DNA of 64,000 nt from Cinclus cinclus (lineage: Eukaryota > Chordata > Aves > Passeriformes > Cinclidae): contig NC_085050.1 of assembly GCF_963662255.1 (NCBI RefSeq), forward strand, positions 2,015,694 through 2,079,693. The letters are read 5' to 3'. The notes under the pieces are model-generated. The model searched no databases. It saw only the letters and a program-made list of their open reading frames with translations, and was not told the DNA's origin. This document shows positions 27,538 to 37,430 of this stretch, in pieces (position 1 is the stretch's first letter; each line of letters opens with the position of its first letter). The position numbers and the translations under genes are program-made.

Positions 27538-28554
27538 CAGGTCAGGATGTGGGGCAATACTATGCACACTTGTCCCCACGGTGCCCACCCAGCCCATTCC
27601 AGTGCCCCCCACGTTCCAGGACGCCAGGCATGACCCCTCACCCAGCAATGGGGTGTGAAGGTGCTGAGGGTTCATCTGTCTCTGTCAGGGCAGAGACGGT
27701 GTTGCCGGAGCATGGCAGGGACAGTGCAACCGGGGGGTTCTGCACAGCCAGGGGGGCTCAGCAGCCCGGGGTGCACTGCCTGTGCCCACCTCCAGCTCAG
27801 GACAGCAGCTGGGGGTGAGCGGGACTCCCAGAGAGGGAATCCATGGCGCTGGTGGGTTTTGTGGGGTTTTGGAGGGGGCTGGGGATGATCCCCAGTGAGG
27901 GGCAGGGGTAGGGGAGTGTGGAGTAGGAGGGGGGAGTGCTTGGGGACACTGGCATAGGAGGGAGGGGTGATGCTGTGCCCCCATTGTCCCCCACCTGGCA
28001 CAGGAGATGCAGGGCTATGGAGGGTGGGGACCTTGAGGATTATCTCTGTGGGGTCCCTCCCACAAACCCACCCCCCCCAGTACTGCACCTGCAGCCCCCT
28101 GGCACACCCCTGTGACACCATGGGTGGGTCCCTTCACCTCTCACCCCACATCTGAGCCCTGGGACCCTCCAGTCTGTGGGTGTCACCATTCCCAGTGGGA
28201 CCCCTGGGGGTCCTACATAGCCAAGGAACAGTTAGGGGTCCTGTCCCCCTGGTCACATGGGTTCATGCCATATCCAGATCCTCTCGGGCAGGGCTGGGGA
28301 CCCCCGAGAGCCCCCCAGGTTAAGAACAGGGGGATGGGGGCTCAGGTTTCCCTCTCTGCCGGGCTGGAGTCGGGGGCCATTAGACCCCTCGGAGCATGAC
28401 GGGGCGGGGGGACATCAAAGTTGCCTTGAGCTTGACCGCGCCTCGGGGGTACTGGAACATCCCCCCAGTACCTGCCCCTGCCCCGCTGGATCCCCCAACC
28501 CTCATCTCCCCCCCCCTCTCTGGGGCAGCCCCCGTGGGCGCTGGGGCCAGGCCG

Positions 28555-28640
28555 TGGGCGGAGGGCTCATTTACCAACGTCAGCCCCGCAGTTGGTTTGA
28601 ATTAAGCTCCTCTGGGGCCGGCGCTGATAAGGGAGGGGGT
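28555..28640. promoter_or_regulatory. Candidate regulatory block
   Basis: A short AT-richer block with GCTCATTTACCAACGTCAGC, GGTTTGAATTAAGCTCC and CGCTGATAAGG (GATA core). It is surrounded by GC-rich sequence and minisatellite. Confidence 0.33.
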
Positions 28641-28789
28641 GCAGGGCTGGGGGGGGCGTGGGGGCGTCCGGGGCGCTTCCTGCTCTGCCGTCTGTAACTG
28701 GCTGCCAGAGCCGCTGCTGACAGACAGAGGGACAGCCCCCGGCATCCGTCCATCCATCCACCTACACGCCCACTCCGCCACAGGCCGCC

Positions 28790-29345
28790 CCCGTTTGGAC
28801 CCCCGTCCTGCACCCGCAGCCCTCCAGCCCTGTTTGGGATCCCCATCCTGCACCTCCACTCCTCCAGCCCTGGCTGGCACTCCCATGCTGCACCCACAGC
28901 CCTCCGGTGCCAGTTGGGATCCCTGTCCCACCCCCTTCCAGCCATGCATCCTCATTTAGAATCCCCCACCCGATCTTCTGATCCCATTTGGGACCCCCAT
29001 TCTGCACCCCCACCCCTCCAGCCTCGGCTGGGACCCCAGCCTTACACCACAAGCCCTGTGGCCGTTTAGAACACCCATCCTGCTCCCCCACAACTCCAGC
29101 CTTTTTTGGGACACCCATCCCATGCCCCAAACCCTCTGTCCCTACTCGGAACTCCCACCTCACACCCCAAACCCTCCAGACCTACTGAGATCCTCCTCCA
29201 GTCCTATTTGGGACCCCCATCCCACAACCCCGCCCTCCCTCTCCTGTTGGGACCCTAATCCTGCACCCCTCCACCCTCATTTGGAGCCCCCATTCCGCGC
29301 ACCCACCCATCCGTCCAGCCTCATTTGGGACCCCCATGTCCGGCT
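28790..29345. repeat. Minisatellite, unit about 40 bp, 12-13 degenerate copies
   Basis: Each copy ends in TTTGGGACCCCCATCCTGCA or a variant, followed by a CCCC-rich stretch and CCTCCAGCC. Copy length varies between about 32 and 60 bp. The first and last copies match the consensus best. There is no conserved frame. Confidence 0.75.
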
Positions 29346-30350
29346 GGCCCTACAGCCCCCGCGTTTCCCTTCGTCCTTGTGGGGGCTTTGGGCAAGCGAG
29401 CTCGGCCGCCCTCCGCCCGGTGAGCGATGGCCGACAGCTGGGCCGGGCCGGGCCGTAACCGGATCCCCCGGCAGCGGCGGCGGTGCGGGGATTCCGGCTC
29501 GGGGCACCAAAAGCAGAGCTCAGTGCGGGGCCGGGGATGAAGGGCGGGCCACGGCGCGTCCCCCCCGTCGTGGGCAAGGGGCACCCGATGTCACATCCAC
29601 CCAAGGTCGGTGGGTCCTGGACCATGCCCACCACAGGATAGGACACCCGGTTCTGGGGGCGAGGATGGAGGGGTGATCCCCGACAGCCGCCCGGCACTGG
29701 CACCACCGTGCCGGGAGGATGGAGCGTGGTTAGGTTCGGGGGGCTTTGAGCCCCGTGCCGCAGCCAGGGCCCCTCCGGAGCGGCGTTCCCGGGATCACCG
29801 GGATCACTGGGATCCGGCACCTGTTCCTCCCGTAGTAGCCCCAGCCCCACGGACACCCCCGCCCCCGGGACCCCCCCGCCCGCAGCTGTGCCAGTGGCTG
29901 CCGCGCACGGATCCAGATGGCGGAATATTGTCCCGGGCTAATTAGGGCCGCGCAGGGCAGGGGGGGCTGCGATGTTTCCACCTTCCCCCGGCAATCAAAG
30001 GGCCGATGACTTTATTACGACTCATTATGTGGAGGTAGGGGGGGCCGGAGGGGCGGGACACACACCAGGCAGCCGTGACGGGATGGATGTGGGGAGTGCC
30101 TGAACTGCACTGCGTTCCCCAGGGGGGCTGTGAGACCCCCTAGCATGGTGGGGAAATGGGGAGGGGGCTGCATAGCCCCACTGCCCGCAGTGCATCCCCA
30201 AACTCCCCGTGACTCGGCCCCCCATCACCGACTCCCCACATGCAGCCCCCCCCCAGCTCCGGGAGCTGCTGGTGCAGAGGGGACCCTCCTGAGACCCCCA
30301 GAGCAGCCCCCAGCCCCCCCAGACAAAGAAAGGACTCAAGGGAGCTTTTT
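29346..30350. other. Non-coding region downstream of PCGF1 with one AT-rich block
   Basis: No gene is recognised. Around 29915-30035 the words GGCGGAATATTGTCC, GGGCTAATTAGGGCC, GGCAATCAAAGGGC and ACTTTATTACGACTCATTAT form a likely regulatory block just beyond the PCGF1 3' end. Confidence 0.4.
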
Positions 30351-30455
30351 CCACAATTTTATTCCAAAAATAAATTCGAAGCGGGGTATAAATTACGGGG
30401 TGTGGAGGGGGTGGGAGCAGGGCTGCAATGGGGGGGCAGCACCCACCCCCCACCC

Positions 30456-32043
30456 CTACCTCCTCTTGTCTTTGATGCTGTAGTGCAGCAGGAGGGGCGC
30501 AGGCTGTGGGGTGAGGCGGGGGGAGGTCAGGGCTGGGGGGATTCCAGCCAAGGACCCCCCCTTGGAGCAGAGACTCCAGACCCCATGGCAGGGATCCCAA
30601 ATCTCAGCCCAGGGACCTCCCAGTCCATGACCCCCAGCCCAAGATCCCCTCGGGGCAGACACCCCAAACCTCTGCCCAGAAGTGCCCTGGTACAGGGATC
30701 CCCAATCCCCTCATTCTACGGGGCTGCACCCTGAACTTGGCCAACCCCTTTGGGGACTCCCCCACTGCCTGACCCATGCAAGGGCCAGGGACCTCCCCAG
30801 ATCACCACTGCAGCCACTGACATTAAAGATCCTCAATCCCCCAACCCCACACTGCCCTGAACCACTCCCAGAAAGTGACTCCATCCCCCACGCCTCACTG
30901 GGTGAACCCCAAAATCAGAGGTTGCCATCCCTTATAATGGACGCACACCTTGCCGAACCAGCGTGAGAGCCAGAGCTGCTTCATTGTCATGTGGTCAGGG
31001 AGGGGCTCATTGTCAAATAGGATCTGCACCTGTATGGGGAGGCTGCATCAGGAGGGCCAGGACACTCCTGGGGGTGGGGAACCCCCCGGGGGGGGCTGGG
31101 GACCTCCACTCACGTGCTGCAGTGACAGCCCCAGCCGGTGGCACAGGACCCTCCGCAGGTGTCGGATCTGCGCCCGCACCGAGCACCTCACGTATTTCTG
31201 CTGTGAGGGGTAGAACGGGCTGGGGGGCTGTGGAGACTCCAGGGACCCCACACCCCCCTTAGGGATGCCACACACCCCTGGCAGGGCCAGGGTGAGAGCT
31301 GGGGGTCAGGGGTGGGGACTGCAGGGATCCCCACTCACCTGCAGCACAACCTTGCTCTTGTCCTTGCTGGAGCTATGATGAGAAGAGAAAGGGACACACG
31401 TCCAGGGTCTCAGCGACGGGAGGCCATGCCCAGTGTCCCCTCCCCACCACATTGAGGGGCTGCAGCCCCCCCAGACTCACCTCAGCTTCTCCAGGCAGAG
31501 CGAGACGTGCTCATCATAGCGGAAATAGTGGGCGCGCGAGTGGTCAAAGGTGCTGTAGGGGAGCCCCATGGGGTCACCTCCCACCGTGTCTGGGGACATA
31601 GGTGGCACTGTCAGCTCCCTGTGCCCCAGACACCACCCAGCACTGCAGCTGGCTGCCCCCCAAGCCCCCCTGTCCCACCGTCACCGCTGGGCTGCGTCAC
31701 CCGGTCAAGGCCACGGGACTGGTAGAACTCCCGAATTCGCTTCTCCTCACCTGCAAGGGACAGGTGGCTCAGGGACACACCTGGGCCCATTGCCACTGAG
31801 GGCGGTCCCTGGCTGTCCTCCCACTGCACCACCACCACAGACCCTATCCCTATCCCTATCCCTATCCCTATCCCTATCCCTATCCCTATCCCTATCCCTA
31901 TCCCTCTCTCTCCCTTTGAATATCCCTGTCCCCATCCCTCTCTCTCCCTCTCCAAATCCCTGTCCCCATCCCTTGTTCTCTCCCTCTCCATATCCCTGTC
32001 CCCATCCCTCTCTCCCTGTCCCCATCCCTCTCTCCCTGTCCCC

Positions 32044-32089
<46 letters not shown>

Positions 32090-33461
32090 GCCCATATCTC
32101 CATCCCTCTCTTCCTCTCCAAATCCCCATTCCTGTCCCCATCCCTTTCTCCCCCTCCCTATCCCCATCCCCATGTCCCCTGTACTGTGCTGCAGGTGACG
32201 CCCCCTGAGGCCCCTCATGTCCCCTGTGCCCCCCATACTGTGCTGCAGGCCGGGCACCAGCTTGTACACAATGTCCTGCATGACCCGGTCCAGTTTGAGG
32301 TTGAGCAGCGGCTGCGTCTCGTGGATCTTGGTGTTGCACATGGGGCAGTACTTGCTGGTCTGCAGGTACTTCACGATGCAGCTCTTGCAGACTGGGGACA
32401 GGGACAGGTATGGGAGATGTGGTAGAGCTGGGATCACACCCCCACAGGACTCACAGCCCACCCCCAAGCCCCCCACTCAGGAGGGGACACTCACAGGTGT
32501 GCAGGCACTCGGTGATGGTGGTGGCATCGATGAAGTACCCGGCGCACAGGAAACACACGATGTGCTCGTTCAGCTCCTTCATCTTTACCTTCACCTCCTC
32601 CTGTGGGGACACCTCACTGTCACCCGGAGCATCCCAAGACCACCCTCACCTGCCATCCTAAGACTCCTCTCATCCTTTACCTGGAACCCATTAGCCCAAG
32701 GAGCTTCTCTTGCCATTCCCTAAATATGCCAGAAAAGGGGATTTTGGGGGGTTGCATCTCTTGTTTTGCTTTAATATGCCAGAAAACAGACACTGAGTGG
32801 CCTGCTAAAATATGTCAAAAAATGGGATTTCTTAGGGATTGCCCCGTCTTCCATTGTTACAACAGAAAATGAGATTTTGAGAAGCTGCCCTCACTGTCAC
32901 AGGGGGGCCACTCCTCCTATTTTCTCTTATTATGCCAGAAAACAGGACCTGGGGGGGGGGCTATGCCTCCTGTCTTCCATTATTATGGCAAAACACGGGA
33001 TTTTGGGGTGCTGCACCACCTTGTCTTGCCTTAACATTCTAGAAATCAAGACTGACCACTCTGTACTCCATTATTACGCCATAAAACGGGTTTTGGACAG
33101 GGATGGATACCGTATTTTGCCTTATTGTCTCAGAAAATGGGCTTTTGGGGGGTGTCTGGGGACACCCCCTGCTCAACCATTGACCACGCCCCCTCCCATG
33201 ACCACGCCCCTTCCCATGGCCACGCCTTCCCGCACCGCCCCTCGGTCTCACAGCGCCCCCCAGCGGCGCCACCGCGGCATCTCCCGTCCCCGCCCACGCT
33301 GGCCCCCGGTGTCGCCGCCACCGCCGCCTCCCGGTGCCTCCCGCCCGCCCGGTATGGCCGCTCGCCTCGTTCCGCAGCGGGTCCATCTTGTAGACGGCCT
33401 GGAGCTGGTTCCGCAGCCGCATGGCGATGGCCATCGGGCCCCCCTGAGGAGGCGACGCCAT
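30456..33461 (-). CDS. PCGF1: Polycomb group RING finger protein 1 (NSPc1)
   Basis: Nine coding exons (minus strand): 33461-33366, 32600-32495, 32391-32239, 31750-31685, 31589-31481, 31372-31339, 31197-31114, 31029-30949 and 30503-30456, totalling 258 residues (human about 259). The N-terminus is [18 protein letters not shown]. The RING finger (about 46-87) has its Cys/His ligands in place: [18 protein letters not shown] and YCPMC. The RAWUL ubiquitin-like domain follows in the C-terminal half ([40 protein letters not shown]), ending [13 protein letters not shown]1 pairs with RING1A/B in the PRC1.1 (BCOR-KDM2B) complex that monoubiquitinates H2A K119 at CpG islands; this is family knowledge. 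Intron 1 starts with GC instead of GT (AACGAG|GCGAGC). AATAAA is at 30363-30358. All phases agree, so the gene looks intact. Confidence 0.97.
31842..31904. repeat. Hexanucleotide microsatellite (CCCTAT)n in a PCGF1 intron
   Basis: About ten and a half copies of CCCTAT, then degenerate CCCTCTCTC/CCCCAT sequence up to about 32180 that includes a TC dinucleotide run at 32049-32087. All of it lies between PCGF1 coding exons 3 and 4. Confidence 0.95.
32700..33175. repeat. Degenerate 50-60 bp tandem repeat in PCGF1 intron 1
   Basis: At least eight imperfect copies of a unit containing TATGCCAGAAAACGGGATTT, then GGGG, a C-rich linker and TCTTGTTTTGCTT or TCTTCCATTATT. Copies start near 32726, 32776, 32812, 32866, 32930, 32982, 33040, 33079 and 33124. 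The repeat is AT-richer than its flanks. Confidence 0.7.
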
Positions 33462-33835
33462 CTTAGAGCCGCCTCCGCCTGTGGCCTCGCGCACTTCCGG
33501 GTTCGGGGCGGGGCGGCGGAGAACGGAGGGACTACAACTCCTACTGTGCCCCGCACGTCTCGAGTCGCGGCGGGCAGCGCAAGCTCTGCCCTGCGCTGAC
33601 CCTTTATCACGACCCACGGGGAGAGGCTCGGTATCCCGAGACCCTTCGACCTCGTTTGTGACCGGGAGACCCGCCGGGAGCCGCCGCCACCGGACCCGCC
33701 GCGTTTCGGGGAGGGTGTTCCCATCACTGACCAATAGCGAGAGGGCGCGCTCTTGACGGACAGCAGCATCCACCAATAAGAGAGGGCGCTGCGTGCGCGT
33801 ACTGCTGCGGAGTGCCGCCAGAGGGCAGCAGAGCA
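33440..33835. promoter_or_regulatory. PCGF1 promoter and CTCF-like cluster
   Basis: The PCGF1 ATG lies in an AAGATGGCGTC (YY1-like) context. Farther out, two similar modules, ACCAATAGCGAGAGGGCGCG (about 33730-33749) and ACCAATAAGAGAGGGCGCTG (about 33772-33791), each couple a CCAAT box to an AGAGGGCGC word. TGCCGCCAGAGGGCAGCA (33813-33830) is a near-consensus CTCF site. Together they suggest a promoter next to an insulator between PCGF1 and the TLX2 upstream domain. Confidence 0.5.
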
Positions 33836-33845
33836 ACGCGGGGGA

Positions 33846-34440
33846 ACGGGGCGGGGGGGGGGGGGGGGGGGGGCAGAGGGAGTGCGGGGGGCACCGGAGG
33901 GAACCGGGAGGACACCGGGAGGACGGGGATCTGAGGGGGTCTGAAGGCGTCGAGGGGGCACGAGGGGGACGAGAAGTCTGCATGGGACTCGGGGCACATG
34001 CGGGGAACTCAAGGGGGGTGGGTTAGGGTGGGTCCGTGGGGTGAGGGAGGTCTGGGGGTGCTCAAAGGGTCCGAGAGGATTCGGGAGGGAACACGGGAGT
34101 GTCCCGACTGGGACACAGGGTGAACTGCGGCGGGGAGTGCAGAGCTGGGCTCAGGGATGCAGTGGCACAGGCAGAATTGGGGTACGGAGGTGCTGGCAGG
34201 ATCGGGATGCTGGCCCCGGCAGTTTGGGGTACCGGGGCACTTCGGGGTGCCAGGGTGCTCGCAATTCGGGGTGCTGGAGTTCAGGCAGGGCTGAGGTTCT
34301 GGGGTGTTGCTGGGGTACCGGCGTGCTGACAGTCGAGTGTCGCGCTGCTGTTGGTGCTGGCATTTGGGGTATCCGGTGCTGGCAGTTCGGGGTGTCGGGT
34401 GCTGAAGTGCTGGTAGTTCGGGGTGCCAGCGGACCAGCCC
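33846..34440. other. Non-coding GC-rich stretch
   Basis: Starts with a G homopolymer (about 33848-33872), followed by GGGAACCGGGAGGACACC-like and GGGTGCTGG-like short repeats. No gene or motif cluster is recognised. Confidence 0.4.
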
Positions 34441-34454
34441 GCGGCCCCACCCGG

Positions 34455-34525
34455 CGCAGCTGGAGCCATGCTAATGAAGGTTTGGCTCAGGGGAAACGGC
34501 AGCCACGCTAATGCGGAGCCGAGCC
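34455..34525. promoter_or_regulatory. Candidate regulatory block with duplicated GCTAATG
   Basis: Two similar words, GGAGCCATGCTAATGAAGG and CAGCCACGCTAATGCGG, lie about 38 bp apart, with TTTGGCTCAGGGGAAACG between them. The duplication of a TAAT core in matched flanks suggests paired homeodomain sites. Confidence 0.35.
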
Positions 34526-37179
34526 GAGTTCCCCAAGGCCCCGCACAGCCCCCCACGGCTCCTCACGGACTGTGCGACCCCACCCGGACACCAGACCGGC
34601 CGGCGGGGAAGGCTGGTACATGCCAGGGAGTGTGAGCGGGCAGAGGAGCACGGCGCGACCCCAGAACAGGGGCTGGCACCCACCACCCCTTGATGGAGCA
34701 CTTGGCACACGGCCACGCTGCCAGCCCTGCAGCTCCGCACGGGCTGCCACGGCCAGTGCGGGTTTGGGGCTACTGGATGCGTGCCGGTCATTGTCATGGT
34801 CCTGGGCATGATCCTGGCCCCGGTCCCGGTTCGGATGCAGGTCCGGGTCCTGCTCCCGGATGCGGATCACAGCACTTACTCCACCCCTCGGCTCCTTCAG
34901 TGTGCCCAGTCCAGTCGCGCTGTCCCCCGTGCCGGATCGGAGCAGCACCTGTCAAACCCCGGTGATCCCGGTGCCAGCCCCTCGTCCCGAGCCGCGTACG
35001 GTGTGTGGCCAGACCCGGGGAGCCCACCGGGAGCAGCACGAGCCCCTCCCGGTGTCGGGGTGCCGGCGGGCAGAGGCTCCGGACCAGCCCCCGCCCCGCC
35101 GCCCGCCCACTCCCTGCCCGCGCCTCCGGGGAGGCGAGAGCGCGGCGGGGGCTGGTGACCCCCGGCTGGGGAGGGTCCGGTCCCATCTGTACCTGCCAGG
35201 AGCCATCCGGGGAGGGGCGGGGGTCACAGAGGGGCCACAGCGGCCCCGCGGCGGGGCAGCATCCCTTTCTGCCGCCGCCGCGAGGAGAATCGGCACCGGC
35301 ACCGCGAATCCCGGCCGGCCGAGGAGCGGGCTCTGTGGGTGGCCCTGGCACGGGACCCCGCGGGACCTAGGGCAGAGAGCCCGTCCCGGGGCTGGGGTCC
35401 CGGCAGCCGGTACTCCCGGAGCTGCCCCCGCCAGCCGGGCACGCGCGAGGCCGCGGATCCATCTCGCCGTTAATAATTGATGGCAGGAGCCGCCGGGGCT
35501 GCGCGGGGCTGCGGGGCCGAGGCTTTTAGCTCAGTCCTGCTCAGATATTCAGCTCCATTTCCGCGGCAGGGCCGGGGCGGCTCCTTCTGGGAAGTGCTGC
35601 CGGGCGCTTTCCCGGCCGGACCCCTCGTTGGGGCTGAGCGAGTCTGGGCTGAGGCTGGACACGATCGTGACGGCAGTGGGAGCAGGGCAGCAGCGTTCGC
35701 TCCCCCCCGCTCCCTCCGGTCTGTCCCACTGCAGCATGTCCGAGATTCTGTCCTGCCATCGCCAGGGCCAGAGCTGCTGTCCTGGCCCCACACCAGCCCC
35801 ACGTACCGGTTCACGGCCCCGTGGGGGCTCTGGGGGAGGTGTAACTGTGGAAGGGATGTCTGCCGGCAGTTGCCAAAGTAGGCAAGGGGTTGTAATGTCG
35901 TGGGCGTGGGTCCACCAGGGTAGTCAGATGTCCCTGGCAAAGTGGGCAGGTGTTCCTGTCAGGTGAATACGGTTCCCCCAAAGAAGGCAGGGGACTCCCA
36001 GGTGAGACAGGGGTCCCTGGCAGAGTGGGCAGGGGTCTCCCGAGGCAAATAGGGATCCCCCATTAAACCCTCTGAAGCGGGCAGGGGTCCCTGTAGGGCA
36101 GCGGGGGCTGGGTGTTCATGGACTGAGCTCCTGCCTAATGCACCGAGTACATTTGCAGAATTCAATTAACCTTCGATAACGAGGCCTGAGCGACGTGGCT
36201 GTCAGCGGCCACCAGCCACTGGCACACTGTGGCCCCCCGACGGGCACCAGCTCACCAGGACAAGCAGCACTGGTACCTGCAGCGCCAGGCCGGGCAAACC
36301 CCCCTCCAACAACCCCCGGCTGGTGTCGGACCCTGGGGAGGTGGGGGTGGGGTACACGGACACCCTAAGGGATGCAGCGTGGGAGAGGGGACCGGTGTGC
36401 CCAGCCATGTGTCCCGTGGCTCCTGGGCACTGGTTCCACTGACCAGTGGGGCTGGAGCTGCTTGTCCAGCAGCCCAAGGAGTGGGAGCTGTGTGCCCCCC
36501 CCCCCCCCCCCCCCATTCCCACAGCATCCCCTCCTGTTCCCTGCTCCATCCCCCTCCTCACTGCCCTCGCCCCACCGAAAGCCTCGGGGCTCAGCTCCCG
36601 CTCTGCTGTGGCATCCATCACCTCTGCAGCCCCGCAGCCCAGACTGTGCCCCCCCAGCCCTTTCTGACCCTCTTCTCAGACCATGGATCTGGGGCTCCCA
36701 GAAGGTTTGAGGGGAGCGGCCCGTGCTACACCTCCAATTCGGAACCCCAGCACCCACTGTCCCCTGCCCCAGAGGCTGTAGGCTGGAGGTGCCCGGGGGG
36801 GAGCAGCCCCCCAGCAGCCGGGTGTTGGCGTCACCGTGCAGCCGCCAACGCACCCATGTGGCACCCGGCTCCTCCCCGAGGACACCGCGCAGACGCCGAG
36901 GGCCACCGTGACGTCCGAGTGGGCGACTCGGATGTCGGGTCCCCGGGAGCTCGCGGGGGCCATCCGCGGCCACAGTGACCCCATCCCAACCCCACATCGC
37001 TCCATCCCGACTCCAATCCAATCCCCATCCCGGCCCCATCCATCCTCATCGCAGCCCTCCCTGCGTGTCAGCCGGGTCGGGGTGGGCACCGCGCCCACCG
37101 GCTGCTGCCGCCTCACCCCACGCACCCCGTCCGGGTGCCGGCGCCCGCGGCGGGCGGGCGGCGGGGGGCACCGGGAGTG
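34526..37179. other. Gene-poor TLX2 upstream region
   Basis: No gene is recognised. Two small AT-richer blocks may be regulatory: about 35460-35570 (GCCGTTAATAATTGATGGC, CAGATATTCAGCTCCATTTC) and about 36140-36215 (GCAGAATTCAATTAACC, TTCGATAACG). Around 35870-36090 there is a loose repeat of GTGGGCAGGGGTCCCTG. A C homopolymer lies at about 36497-36514. Confidence 0.4.
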
Positions 37180-37430
37180 TTTCATGCGGTTAAGAAGTGT
37201 CTGATTGAGGCAGGAGGCGCCAGCAGCTCCCCCGGGAGCCGCAAGCCAAGGACTGGAGGACCAAATGCAGGCTAAAGTAATCCAATCTGGGCTGGTTCAT
37301 CTAATTAGCCCAGAATTAACCCAGCAGCCAGAGAGGAGCTGACTGTCCCTCCAGTTTGCCAGCGGGTTTGGGGGGAAGCGGGAGGAAGAAGGGGACGTCC
37401 AGCGGTAATGAGATTACGGGGGGGAGCGGG
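37180..37430. promoter_or_regulatory. Strong candidate conserved enhancer upstream of TLX2
   Basis: About 250 bp of balanced composition inside a GC-rich desert. Words include TCATGCGGTTAAGAAGTG, CTAAAGTAATCCAATCTGG, TTCATCTAATTAGCCCAG, AATTAACCCAGCAGCC, CAGTTTGCCAGCGGG and GGTAATGAGATTACGGG. It shows no frame, no repeat structure and a high density of TAAT/ATTA cores. It is the best-looking non-coding element in the TLX2 upstream interval. Confidence 0.5.

Noticed and set aside
31842..31904. Interstitial telomere
   Set aside because: The unit is CCCTAT, not CCCTAA; no TTAGGG copies are present.
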